DNA of 64,000 nucleotides from an uncultured Dongia sp. (lineage in GTDB: Bacteria; Pseudomonadota; Alphaproteobacteria; Dongiales; Dongiaceae). A program made the position numbers and the translations under genes. The first letter of the stretch is position 1. Every line of letters starts with the position of its first letter. Location: NCBI RefSeq assembly GCF_936916975.1, contig NZ_CAKZGO010000040.1:1-64000 (forward strand), given 5' to 3'. Below are positions 24,744 through 32,826 of the stretch, piece after piece. The notes under the pieces were generated by a model. The model was not told the DNA's origin. It did not search any database and saw only the letters and a program-made list of their open reading frames with translations.

Positions 24744-25101
24744 AACTTAGCCGATAGGAAATCGCGCGCCAGCCGCAACCGGGCAACTGAACATAGATGT
24801 AGACGTAGAGTTTAGCCGATAGGAAATCGCATGCCAGCCGCAACCGTGAGCGAAGCCGTGGATGAATAATTTAGCCGATAGCAAAGCACGCGCCAGCCGC
24901 AACGTATCTCCTGCTCGCGGGTCATGGCTCAACAGTTTAGCCTATAGGAACTCCCGCGCCAGCCGCAACGAAGGGCGGCAGGCTTGAGGAGTCAGCCGTA
25001 GTTTAGCCGATAGGAAGTCGCGCGCCAGCCGCAACCAGCCCGCCGCAGAGGTGCCGTACCACTAGAGTTTAGCCGATAGGAACTCCCGCGCCAGCCGCAA
25101 C
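24744..25101 (-). CRISPR. Six-repeat type II-C CRISPR array
   Basis: Six 36-base repeats at 24744, 24809, 24868, 24934, 25000 and 25066 separate five spacers of 29, 23, 30, 30 and 30 bases. In plus orientation each repeat reads A(G)TTTAGCCGATAGGAA, then a variable middle (AATCGCG, CTCCCGC, GTCGCGC), then GCCAGCCGCAAC. The minus-strand reading (starting GTTGCGGCTGG) is preferred as crRNA sense: it matches the tracrRNA anti-repeat, and the copy nearest cas9 (24744) is degenerate at its minus-strand 3' end, as expected of the last repeat. The leader would then be right of 25101. The repeats at 24809, 24868 and 24744 carry more changes than the others. Confidence 0.93.
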
Positions 25102-25530
25102 CCGCTCTGACGTGGGTGGTGTGGGTAGCGTGGCCGCAAGTTTCCGGTCGATAACCGTGTGGAAACCACGCCCCAGGCTACAGCCTATGACATCACTGTC
25201 GCGAGGCTGTTAGTGGCTATAATGCTGCTTGGGAAGATGTAGGAGTTGGCGAGTGCACTTACTGTCGGTGAGCCAACTTGCAAAGCGCTTGCCAAGGCTA
25301 ATATGACCGCGGAAACGTGATTTCGGTGCGGCATCGTCGTTCCAATTGTGACTGGATATCCTCATCCGATAGCGGTGGGTTTTGTCAGAAATGGGGCACT
25401 ATGTCGGTCTTGGAGCCCGTCCATTCGTGAAACCCGTCCGCCGGTGCGATGCCGCGCCGCACTGGCGAAGCATATCGGCGTGACTTGCCGCCGAGCGGGC
25501 TTTGTCGCACTTGCCCAGCGCAGCTACTTG
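25102..25530. other. Presumed CRISPR leader and spacer DNA before darG
   Basis: A 429-base interval with no convincing gene; an open plus frame here is only the antisense of darG. It should contain the array leader and promoter on the minus strand. A plus-strand GGCTATAATGCTG (around 25216) looks like a good -10 but points away from the array. No seventh repeat occurs at the expected spacing. Confidence 0.5.
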
Positions 25531-26562
25531 TTATGCCGCCAACCAGTGTTCACTTTGCAAACGAGCAAGAGCAAGCTGCATTTGTCGCGGCGTAAACTTT
25601 TGCTTGCGCTGGTTCCACGAATGTACACCGTCAACAATCTGCTCGATGCTGTGCGCCTGTTCTCTCGCTGCTACCCAATGAACAGTCGACAGCAGTTCGA
25701 GGCCGTAGGGAGTTTCATATCCCTCGACCAAGCTCTTTACGCGCTCAAGGCGCTCAATCGTATCCTGATTGCCCTCGATGTATCGCTCTGCCTCATCAAT
25801 AGCGAGCGGCACCAGCTCAATTGGTTTTTCCGGCGCCTCGCCACCATCGGCGAAGCCTGAGATCAGGTGTCCCTCCATGTCCCGAAGGACATGCCGCAAG
25901 TTGTCAGCATATGGACCGTAGGGACCCTTTTCGTATCGTAGCCTAAGTGGCTCCCCCGCCACTTGAATGAAGTACATCAGCTTTTGAATTTCCAGCAATG
26001 ACGCGTATGGATCAAGGAGCCCTGACAAGTACCGATGTACCAGTGCAACGAGGGTGGCGCGGCCAAGGGTCATTTTCGGCACCTTAGGCGCGACATAGCT
26101 CGCCGGCACATCGATAGGCTCGTACACGATGACGCTAACATCCTGGAGAGACGCCATCGCTTCTACAATGCGCTGGCGCACGTCGGGCCAATACAAGCCA
26201 CCGAGGCCCGCGCCCAGCGGTGGAATCGCAATCGACTTAATCGAGCGGTTTTGGATCTCAGATACCAGGGCCACGAGGCCGGCTTCGATGTCTTCGATCT
26301 GACTCTTACCTTTCCAGTGTCGCTTGGTGGGAAAGTTGATGATGAACTTTGGATTAGTGAGGGATAGCGTTTCATACACGAGCATTGTCCCGGGACGAAC
26401 CAATCCCTGATCGCAAGCGCGCTTATACACTTTGAAGTTCGCGGGATAAGCTCCCTTGAACTTCAACGCAATGCCGCGACCCATTATGCCAACACAGTTC
26501 ACGGTGTTGACCAATGCTTCGGCGTCGGATTTGAGTATGTCGCCCGTAGTGTACGTAATCAT
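25531..26562 (-). CDS. darG: DarG-type antitoxin (macro domain)
   Basis: A 343-residue antitoxin of the DarTG system. The N-terminal ~150 residues are a macrodomain with TGDILKSDAEALVNTVNCVGIMGRGIA, FPTKRHW and a IPPLGAGLGGLYW loop, which removes ADP-ribose from thymidine in DNA. The C-terminal half (LLEIQKLMYFIQVAG, LRYEKGPYGPYADNLRHVL) matches the DarG C-terminal domain that binds and neutralises DarT. The ATG at 26562 is chosen because the macrodomain starts there; a TTG 12 bases upstream abuts the DarT stop. Coupling to darT supports the pair. Confidence 0.93.
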   Translation of the reverse strand: MITYTTGDILKSDAEALVNTVNCVGIMGRGIALKFKGAYPANFKVYKRACDQGLVRPGTMLVYETLSLTNPKFIINFPTKRHWKGKSQIEDIEAGLVALVSEIQNRSIKSIAIPPLGAGLGGLYWPDVRQRIVEAMASLQDVSVIVYEPIDVPASYVAPKVPKMTLGRATLVALVHRYLSGLLDPYASLLEIQKLMYFIQVAGEPLRLRYEKGPYGPYADNLRHVLRDMEGHLISGFADGGEAPEKPIELVPLAIDEAERYIEGNQDTIERLERVKSLVEGYETPYGLELLSTVHWVAAREQAHSIEQIVDGVHSWNQRKQKFTPRQMQLALARLQSEHWLAA

Positions 26563-26574
26563 CACCAATCCCAA

Positions 26575-27219
26575 CTAATAATACCAGCCCTGCCGCAACT
26601 CTACAATCGGCCTATGCGGGTCACGACCCATTGCCTGTGCGACTTTTTGTGCGACCTCAGCGGAATGAACACCAATCCGCCTCACTAAGTGCCACGGAAA
26701 GTACGTTTCCATGAGAAATTCCGCCTGCTTGCCTTCCTTGTACTGCCCCGCCCACTGATATGCTGCCACAGCATCCCATTGGATCTGGTTAAGATCGTCC
26801 AGATCGCAGCAATCCTCAAAGTAGTAAGCCCCAGCGTTCGATAGCGTGAACGCCCACCTCACATCGTTTTCACCGGCCCACTCAACGCTTTCGTGAAGAT
26901 CGCACTCAAGATGCACAATGGGCCCCTGGCCCCCTTTGTATGTGATGCCAGGATGATTGCCCTTGTGCAGCAGATAGAGCATCACGGAACGTGGGCAGAA
27001 ATAGAATGGCACGCACTGCCCAATGTATAGATCCGGGTGACTGCTGAGCTTGAGATTCTTGAGGCGGCGCTCTTTAATGTCCGACATTCCAACCGTGGTC
27101 CCCCCACGTTGGCGCGCGCGCACCTCGGCATCGGAGAATAAGCAGCCGTCCGCGACAATCGAGGCAAGTTTGTCGACATGCACGATGTGATAGATCTTTG
27201 GATGAGCTGGCGCCGGCAT
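26575..27219 (-). CDS. darT: DarT-type DNA ADP-ribosyltransferase toxin
   Basis: A 214-residue DUF4433 protein. The N-terminus IYHIVHVDKLASIVADGCLFSD holds the NAD-binding His, YIGQCVPFYFCPRSVMLY the conserved aromatic core, and KQAEFLMETYFPW the catalytic Glu (Glu167). DarT attaches ADP-ribose to thymidine in single-stranded DNA in a sequence-specific manner, blocking replication of phage or host. Its stop is directly followed by the antitoxin gene. It lies between the Cas9/CRISPR locus and an integrase, as part of a defence block on the minus strand. Confidence 0.95.
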   Translation of the reverse strand: MPAPAHPKIYHIVHVDKLASIVADGCLFSDAEVRARQRGGTTVGMSDIKERRLKNLKLSSHPDLYIGQCVPFYFCPRSVMLYLLHKGNHPGITYKGGQGPIVHLECDLHESVEWAGENDVRWAFTLSNAGAYYFEDCCDLDDLNQIQWDAVAAYQWAGQYKEGKQAEFLMETYFPWHLVRRIGVHSAEVAQKVAQAMGRDPHRPIVELRQGWYY

Positions 27220-27291
27220 TGGTCCCGACCTTTGGATGGGCGATCAACCTATTCCCATCAGTCTGCCACTCCAATGGCATTTTTACGATGC

Positions 27292-27894
27292 TCAAGCGGC
27301 GAGCTGATTGTGTCTGGCTGGTCCTGCACCGGTTGCCTCCAGATATTGGGGTAGAAGTGCGAAATGGAGCTTCGGCCAGCGTCGACGCCAGGCCGTAACA
27401 GCGCGCCAAGGGGACCAGTCGGCCGACATGAAGTCATACACGGCCACCACGTCGATACCCTCCTTGTCACGCTGCCGGCGGTGCTCAACTTTGAATGTCA
27501 CTTTGCGCAACGGCAGAGACGTTCCCCAATGCTGCCAGCACCAGGCGCCGCCGGCGACGCGCCAGCCAGCCCGGAGGATCTTCTGGGGGATCGGCTGCAG
27601 GGCATTGAGATCGAGCGGTGCGATCGTATAGCCGCAATCGGCGTCGGTGCGGGCATCGGCAATCGCCCACCAGAGATAATCGGCATAGCGCTGCGCCAAG
27701 CGATCGGCTGCGGCCGGCGACGGTGCGCCACCGCGTAACGCGATCGCCGACCAGTAATCTCGCTCCTCACTTGGCGGCCACGTCCAGTCGACGAACCCCG
27801 GCCCTTGCGCGACCATCATGAATGCCTGCAGGGCCTTGTCCGGCCCGGTCACTTCCAGGCGATGGAACAGCCAGTCGGGATCGAGCGTCAGCAT
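27292..27894 (-). CDS. Hypothetical protein coupled to the integrase
   Basis: A 200-residue soluble protein that starts three bases after the integrase stop. It is rich in Trp (FVDWTWPPSEERDYW, AGWRVAGGAWCWQHWG) and has a final segment resembling a helix-turn region (SPWRAVTAWRRRWPKLHFALLPQYLE). No family is recognised. The tight junction suggests it acts with the integrase, for example as an accessory or directionality factor, but this is only a positional guess. The C-terminal Ala/Gly/Pro end looks disordered. Confidence 0.6.
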   Translation of the reverse strand: MLTLDPDWLFHRLEVTGPDKALQAFMMVAQGPGFVDWTWPPSEERDYWSAIALRGGAPSPAAADRLAQRYADYLWWAIADARTDADCGYTIAPLDLNALQPIPQKILRAGWRVAGGAWCWQHWGTSLPLRKVTFKVEHRRQRDKEGIDVVAVYDFMSADWSPWRAVTAWRRRWPKLHFALLPQYLEATGAGPARHNQLAA

Positions 27895-27897
27895 GGC

Positions 27898-28890
27898 CTA
27901 CCCCAACAGCCCCTTGGCCGGATTGCCCTTGAAGGCCGACGCCACGCGATTGTAACCGCGGGTGGTATCGGCCCGCTTATGCCGGACATGCTTTTGGGTC
28001 GCCTGTTCCGGCACATCCATTTCATAAGCCGTCGTGATGAAGCCCGCGCGTAGACTATGCCCCGCCAGCTTGGCAACATCCACTGGCCGGAGGCCTGCGG
28101 CCATCGCCCGGGATTTGACGATGAGGGCAACCGATCGATCAGAAAGGCGGTCGAGCTCGACGGCACCCCATCGCGTCACCCGCCGAAACACCGGCCCGCC
28201 ATCGATGTCCGCCAGGCGTAGCCAGGCCTTGATGGCCGTCACGGGGCAGAGGTCGGCATTTGGGCTGCGGGGAATCCCCAAGACCGCCCCCTGCCCGTCC
28301 TGATCGGTCTTGGAGAAGGGCAGCGTCAGCAAATAGCCGTCTTTGGTCTCCGCCAGGTGCTCGACGTCGACGCCGACCAGCTCGCTCCGACGCAGGGCGC
28401 CGCTGAATCCGAGCAGCAGCAGGGCTCGGTCGCGGACGCCGGCGAGGTCACGGCCGCACACCTCGATCACCGGCAGCATCCTATCGGCCGTCAGGGCAGC
28501 TTTAGGGCGCTTGGCCCGGCGCACGCTGCGTTTGAGGCCTGACAGCACGTCGGCAACAGCCGGGTGCCGGCGGTCGAAGGGGAAGCCCTTCAGCCGATGT
28601 TGTGACGAGATCCCGGCAAGGGCGCGTTCGATCGAGGACGGCGCCTTGGCCCCTGCCCCCGTGCCGATCGCGGCGATATAGAGACCGATCGTCGCTGGCG
28701 ACGCCGGCAGGGGGTCAAAATGATTGGTGGCGCACCAGCTGCGGAAGGACCGCCAATCGGCATCATAGGCGCGGCGGGTGTTGTCGGATTTGGCGGCGCG
28801 ACCGAGAATGGCGGCTTGTTGCGCCATCTCCGCTACATGCGGAGTGGTCCCTTCTGGGATCTTTGATACTGACGATTTCTCGTCGCGCAT
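27898..28890 (-). CDS. Tyrosine recombinase/integrase
   Basis: A 330-residue phage-type integrase. The N-terminal core-binding (SAM-like) domain contains NTRRAYDADWRSFRSWC; the catalytic domain shows all key residues: Arg in GALRRSELVG, HSLRAGF (HxxR), HVRHKRADTT and the nucleophilic Tyr in RGYNRVA. It cuts and rejoins DNA at short attachment sites. The ATG at 28890 lies five bases after the stop of the OLD gene; the longer upstream frame overlaps it. It may act on the tRNA-Arg fragment at 34548 or on the palindrome at 31272. Confidence 0.93.
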   Translation of the reverse strand: MRDEKSSVSKIPEGTTPHVAEMAQQAAILGRAAKSDNTRRAYDADWRSFRSWCATNHFDPLPASPATIGLYIAAIGTGAGAKAPSSIERALAGISSQHRLKGFPFDRRHPAVADVLSGLKRSVRRAKRPKAALTADRMLPVIEVCGRDLAGVRDRALLLLGFSGALRRSELVGVDVEHLAETKDGYLLTLPFSKTDQDGQGAVLGIPRSPNADLCPVTAIKAWLRLADIDGGPVFRRVTRWGAVELDRLSDRSVALIVKSRAMAAGLRPVDVAKLAGHSLRAGFITTAYEMDVPEQATQKHVRHKRADTTRGYNRVASAFKGNPAKGLLG

Positions 28891-28894
28891 TGTA

Positions 28895-30613
28895 TTACAC
28901 GCTCCCACGTAGATGCTGGTGGACATCGTCTACAAACTTTACAAGCGGTTCGCTGTCACCCAGTTTTGTTTTAGCCACGTGTTCGAGTGCCTTGCCTATC
29001 CATCTGCCTTTCTTTCTGCTGCCAGTGACGGACTTTAACCAACCCTCCAAGCCACCCACAGGTACAATGAAGATATCGAGTTGTCGGCAGAGTTGCTCTA
29101 GGTCATCAAAATGTTTTTGACCTACGGGACTCAACGCATCGCGACCGTGTTCTTTTACCTTTGCCCATTTCTTGGCATAGTCCTGTGCTTTGTCGATGTT
29201 CCGTTTAAGATTCTGGAGCTCGCGAGAAGCGTCTTCCTGCGCATCTACTGTAGTAGGCGCGGCTGCGATGCAAGCCGTCAGGGCTGCCAACGTCTCTAGA
29301 TAAACCTCCCTATCCGTTTTCTGTAGAACTTCATTGGCAATCACCGCCTGCAGTTCCATCACGCGCTGAATTGTTGGCGTAGCATCGTCAATCGTTGGCA
29401 AGAGCCGCTTTAGTTCGGCTGACTCGCGTAGCACGTCGAAGTCAACAATAACGACATGGGGTACTTTGATGGCACGATAGGCATTAGCAACTTTATGGGC
29501 TGTCTGCTTGTTATGAGCATTGACGTAGTGTATTTCTTCGCCGGGATAACATTGTTGAGCGACCGCTTGATAAAGCGCTCTATCGCTATCCCCTTCAACA
29601 ACTACCGCACCCTTGTAGAACAACGCATCGAGCACGCGGCCAGATTTTAGCAAGGGATTGCGGGCAATTTCTGCGATCTTATCTTTCTCCAAAACATTCG
29701 CGACGGTGTTGTCTTCCTGTCGCGATAGGCGGACGATTGTGACGTTGTCATTGTCCAGCATGCCGCGCAGTACATCAGTGCTATGGGTCGAGCAGATAAT
29801 CTGCTGCTGATCAGAAGCAGTCCGCGCCATAACTTGGCCGAGCTGCAGAGCCTGCGGAGGATGAAGGAACGCTTCAGGCTCATCAATAAATGTTACAGGC
29901 CGCTTCATCAGCGTAAGGAACAAGAGGGTGGTGACAAAGCTTTTGAATCCATCGCCTTGAACGTCAAGCGTCTCGTACTTGTCCAACAGAGGCCGCGCAT
30001 CTCTCATGTTGGGGGGGATTTGATCGAAGTTTTTCCCGATACGAATGACATGCTCGGTCAATGTAGACGAGTCGAGCTTCATGGATTGGCCAAATGCGAG
30101 CGTTGTTTCGACGGAGAGGGCGCTGTCAGTGGCACTACCGCTTTCGTATAGAGACTGCAGCAAACCGTCTTCTTGGCCTGTTGACTGACGCTTTGCTGCT
30201 GCCAGTCTGTCCTCAGTCCGTGCTTGCACAAACCATGCTCGCCCAAAGTGCTGAAGAAAATCTGTACGTTCATTGAGAGGCGCGGCCCCAATTGTCTTTT
30301 TTAACCCCTTTATGTAGCTACTATCGATGCCTAAAGACAAACCTTGATACGGGAGTGCTGTCTTGATGCGATATTGCGTCGGTGAGCCTTCTTCAATTTT
30401 AAGACCAGCGGCTGCGAAACATTCATCGCCCGACATTTGTGGTAAAGTGATACCGGCAACAATCTTCCGACTATCGTCGAGCCCCTGTAATGCGAATGCA
30501 CACTCATTTAGGAGCAGAGTCTTGCCGGCGTTGTTCGGCCCAACTATCACCGTCAGGGCGGCTAGCGGGATCCGCTTGCCATTAGCTAGCGTCAGTTCTT
30601 GAATACCGAGCAT
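28895..30613 (-). CDS. OLD-family ATPase/TOPRIM nuclease
   Basis: A 572-residue protein with an ABC-type ATPase half (Walker A GPNNAGKT at residues 25-32, a signature-like region, Walker B TFIDEPEAFLHPPQ, switch CSTHSTDVL) and a C-terminal TOPRIM nuclease with VVVEGDSDR and VIVDFD acidic motifs. This is the overcoming lysogenisation defect architecture, close to the GajA subunit of Gabija and to other class 1 OLD nucleases. No UvrD-type GajB partner follows: the next gene is the integrase. A stand-alone defence nuclease, or one paired with the integrase operon, is the reasonable reading. Confidence 0.9.
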   Translation of the reverse strand: MLGIQELTLANGKRIPLAALTVIVGPNNAGKTLLLNECAFALQGLDDSRKIVAGITLPQMSGDECFAAAGLKIEEGSPTQYRIKTALPYQGLSLGIDSSYIKGLKKTIGAAPLNERTDFLQHFGRAWFVQARTEDRLAAAKRQSTGQEDGLLQSLYESGSATDSALSVETTLAFGQSMKLDSSTLTEHVIRIGKNFDQIPPNMRDARPLLDKYETLDVQGDGFKSFVTTLLFLTLMKRPVTFIDEPEAFLHPPQALQLGQVMARTASDQQQIICSTHSTDVLRGMLDNDNVTIVRLSRQEDNTVANVLEKDKIAEIARNPLLKSGRVLDALFYKGAVVVEGDSDRALYQAVAQQCYPGEEIHYVNAHNKQTAHKVANAYRAIKVPHVVIVDFDVLRESAELKRLLPTIDDATPTIQRVMELQAVIANEVLQKTDREVYLETLAALTACIAAAPTTVDAQEDASRELQNLKRNIDKAQDYAKKWAKVKEHGRDALSPVGQKHFDDLEQLCRQLDIFIVPVGGLEGWLKSVTGSRKKGRWIGKALEHVAKTKLGDSEPLVKFVDDVHQHLRGSV

Positions 30614-30944
30614 TGCTGCCTGACCCCTATTGTGACGATATCAGCTATTAAATTCAGCCATTGCTCCCCAAATAACTGAATGCCCACGTCACGCCTCGCA
30701 TGGGCCGCGCCAGGCATGGTTATCCACGCGACCGGCCTGGCGCGATTGTCGGCGGTGTTTTGGCGAGCCGCGTTGCGAGATTCCAACAGGCGGCCGCCGC
30801 GAGTTTGCGCCGCGCGGTCGTGCGCCGATATTCTGCCGGTGCCAACATCACTACTCCATCAACACGAATCGCCGTGGCCGGCTATGACGGCGCCATACGG
30901 GTGCCGAACAGATCCCGCCCAATCGCCAAACGGTAGGCGCACCG
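30614..30944. other. Non-coding or eroded interval
   Basis: The stretch has several overlapping short open frames on both strands but none with a good ribosome site or a recognisable fold. A minus-strand frame near 30592-30786 encodes RRDVGIQLFGEQWLN, which vaguely resembles the start of a DNA-binding fold, but it runs out quickly. It may be a remnant of a regulator. Confidence 0.35.
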
Positions 30945-31247
30945 TCATTGCTGGATTGGTCCTGCCGAACCCTTTCTCATTTCCCGTTCCCAGTCATCGC
31001 GAACGTGGCTGCCATAGATGACGGCCCGGTTGAGAGCCTCGCTCTTACGCGTGCGGACATCGCCCCGGTCGAGCCAGCCGGCGCCAACGACGTGGACCCG
31101 CCAGCGCCAGGCCGGCTGCTTCGAGGTGCCGGCGGCACTTGCCTCGGCCACGACGTCACCTTGGTCTCTGCCGGTGCCATAGAGAATGCGGCGCAGGATG
31201 ATAGCGCCCTCTTCCCGGTGTTCCACCCAGTCCTGGTCGACATTCAT
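30945..31247 (-). CDS. Small hypothetical protein next to a perfect palindrome
   Basis: About 100 residues from the ATG at 31247, which has a GGAGG site 11 bases before it; a GTG at 31277 within the palindrome is also in frame. The product has WVEHREEGAIILRRILYG and WRWRVHVVGAGWLDRG segments, a mix of strands and helices. No family is recognised. The 31272-31307 palindrome upstream is a likely operator or recombination site. Confidence 0.55.
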   Translation of the reverse strand: MNVDQDWVEHREEGAIILRRILYGTGRDQGDVVAEASAAGTSKQPAWRWRVHVVGAGWLDRGDVRTRKSEALNRAVIYGSHVRDDWEREMRKGSAGPIQQ

Positions 31248-31271
31248 CTTCAAAGCGTCCTCCGTTGCGGT

Positions 31272-31307
31272 ACTCACTTCCGATAAGAAGCCTTATCGGA
31301 AGTGAGT
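31272..31307. repeat. Perfect palindrome with 16-base arms
   Basis: ACTCACTTCCGATAAG (31272-31287) and its exact reverse complement (31292-31307) surround AAGC. Seen another way it is two 11-base arms, ACTTCCGATAA and TTATCGGAAGT, around six central bases, the geometry of XerCD or other tyrosine-recombinase core sites. It lies upstream of the small minus-strand gene. Operator and recombination-site readings are both open. Confidence 0.8.
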
Positions 31308-31477
31308 GAGTAGATGCCTTATTGTACGCTAACCTATTGGAGCCGCAAGCGTTGCCGGCAACGGGATGGCACTAATTCGTCCCGATGCAGACCCCCGGCA
31401 TTTTTCCGTCGATGGAGGCTACGGTCGGCAGGCCGGCACAACATTCACGGTCCTGCACTCTGGACCGGAGTTTTCCG

Positions 31478-31591
31478 ATGCCCCGTATAGCTCTTTGCCT
31501 CGCCCTTTTCTTTACCTTGACGTCCTGCAACCCCTTAGCTTCATCCTGGCGGCTCGCCGAGGTGTGTCCGGTGCATTCTGGTTATCGATAG
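31478..31591 (+). CDS. Tiny predicted lipoprotein
   Basis: About 37 residues: MPRIALCLALFFTLTSC is a clean lipoprotein signal with lipobox LTSC, followed by 20 residues ending HSGYR. A GGAG site lies nine bases before the ATG. Small plasmid lipoproteins serve as entry-exclusion or lysis/anchoring factors, but nothing here decides between them. It is short, so this is a moderate call. Confidence 0.45.
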   Translation: MPRIALCLALFFTLTSCNPLASSWRLAEVCPVHSGYR

Positions 31592-31655
31592 TAGGCTTCA
31601 AATTGCCCCCTGCCCCACCAGAGCATGGTCCGGCCAACCAGAGTAAAAAGCGAAC

Positions 31656-31943
31656 ATGCAATTGGAGCCTTGGTGCGCACAGGTCGAGGACTCAGTGCCG
31701 GGCGATGTGTTGCATATCACCTGCCTGGTGTACGGCTGCCAAGCGAGGGTCACGGCCGCCCAGATCGTGCGGCGGATCAAGCCAAACGCCGGCACCGACG
31801 ATCTTTGCGCCATCACGCCGGTTAAGAGGATCGATCCGCATCTCAAATGCACACGCTGCGTGCGCATCGGGGTCAAGTCCGGGGCGCGTCGCGTGTACAT
31901 CAACATCGCGATGCAGAAGCTGCCCATCACTACGTGTCAGTGA
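31656..31943 (+). CDS. Small cysteine-rich hypothetical protein
   Basis: About 95 residues with several cysteines (PWCAQVED, HITCLVYGCQAR, DLCAITP, LKCTRCVRIGV, TTCQ). The CTRC pair with the earlier cysteines could bind zinc. It has the style of a small zinc-ribbon protein, like the product at 39204-39509, and may bind nucleic acid. The ribosome site is weak, so the start is uncertain. Confidence 0.5.
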   Translation: MQLEPWCAQVEDSVPGDVLHITCLVYGCQARVTAAQIVRRIKPNAGTDDLCAITPVKRIDPHLKCTRCVRIGVKSGARRVYINIAMQKLPITTCQ

Positions 31944-32033
31944 AAGCGGCCGCCCGCACGTTACGACGTGCCTCGCCGGCACCAGCAAAGTGCTGGTGCA
32001 CATGTGCACGAGGACGATTAGCCTTCACAATTA

Positions 32034-32128
32034 ACTGGTAGCTACTAGATAGCTACTTGGTAGCTATGCGAAAGTAATAAGGTTGCTATCGGATAGCATT
32101 CTTGTTACTATCAGCTAGCAATCCGAAA
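32034..32128. promoter_or_regulatory. Repeated TAGCTAC/ATAGC elements before parA (candidate centromere/operator)
   Basis: Between ~32034 and 32128 are clustered short repeats: GGTAGCTACTAGATAGCTAC, TTGGTAGCTATG, TTGCTATCGGATAGCA (a perfect 7-base inverted repeat around GG) and CTATCAGCTAG. Such arrays directly upstream of a parA-type gene commonly act as both autoregulatory operator and partition centromere. Confidence 0.6.
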
Positions 32129-32145
32129 ACATTCAGGAAGCACCC

Positions 32146-32826
32146 ATGCCAACGATAGCATTCGTTTCCCCCAAAGGCGGCGCAGGCAAGACAACGTCCT
32201 CTCTTATCCTGGCATGCGAGCTTGCCCGCGCCGCGCCAGTCACCATCATCGATGCAGACCCTAATCGTCCAATCAAGGCCTGGGCGGAAGGAGGGGCAGC
32301 ACCCGCGAATCTTGCTGTGCTTGCAGACGCCGACGAGGAGACCATTCTGGATCGCGTGGAGGACGCTCAGCGGGCAACGCCGTTCGTAGTTATTGACCTT
32401 GAAGGGACCGCGGCGAAGATCGTGCTATTGGCAATTTCCGCTGCGGATTTCGTGGTCATTCCAACGCAAGGCAGTGAATTGGACGCGGCACAGTCAGCTC
32501 GCGCCATTCGAGCGATCAAGCAGCAAGAGAAGATGTCAGGGAAGCAGAAGCCATTTGCCATCTTGCTCACTCGAACGTCAGCGGCGATTACGACGAGAGC
32601 GATGACTCACTTACAGAAGTCGATGGATGCGGCTGGGATTCCAATTCTCAGAACGTCACTCGTCGAACGAGAGGCATTCCGCGCGATGTTTGCATTCCGC
32701 CGCCCGCTCGAATCCCTCGACAAGGCGCAGGTCAGCGGCCTCGACAAGGCCAAGGCCAATGCGGAAGCGTTTACCGCGGAAATCATTGAGCAATTGAAGA
32801 AGGCAAAATCAGCGAGGGCAGCATGA
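32146..32826 (+). CDS. parA: ParA-family partition ATPase
   Basis: A 226-residue Walker-type ATPase. The deviant Walker A KGGAGKTT is at residues 10-17 with its signature Lys, and the Asp-rich motif IIDADPNR and VVIDLEGTA follow. It is small, without an N-terminal DNA-binding domain, like type Ib ParA proteins that pair with a ribbon-helix-helix ParB. It moves plasmid copies apart over the nucleoid. It overlaps the next small gene by four bases and is preceded by the repeat cluster at 32034. Confidence 0.93.
   Translation: MPTIAFVSPKGGAGKTTSSLILACELARAAPVTIIDADPNRPIKAWAEGGAAPANLAVLADADEETILDRVEDAQRATPFVVIDLEGTAAKIVLLAISAADFVVIPTQGSELDAAQSARAIRAIKQQEKMSGKQKPFAILLTRTSAAITTRAMTHLQKSMDAAGIPILRTSLVEREAFRAMFAFRRPLESLDKAQVSGLDKAKANAEAFTAEIIEQLKKAKSARAA

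Noticed and set aside
25102-25170. A seventh CRISPR repeat after 25101
   Set aside because: GGCCGCAAGTTTCCGG has a few repeat-like bases, but nothing matches at the expected 66-base spacing.
25348-25860. A 170-codon plus-strand open frame
   Set aside because: Most of it is antisense to the well-supported darG gene and it has no recognisable domain or ribosome site.
31366-32034. A 222-codon plus-strand open frame
   Set aside because: It overlaps two better small candidates in other frames and its composition (many Arg, Cys, Ser) is that of a shadow frame.
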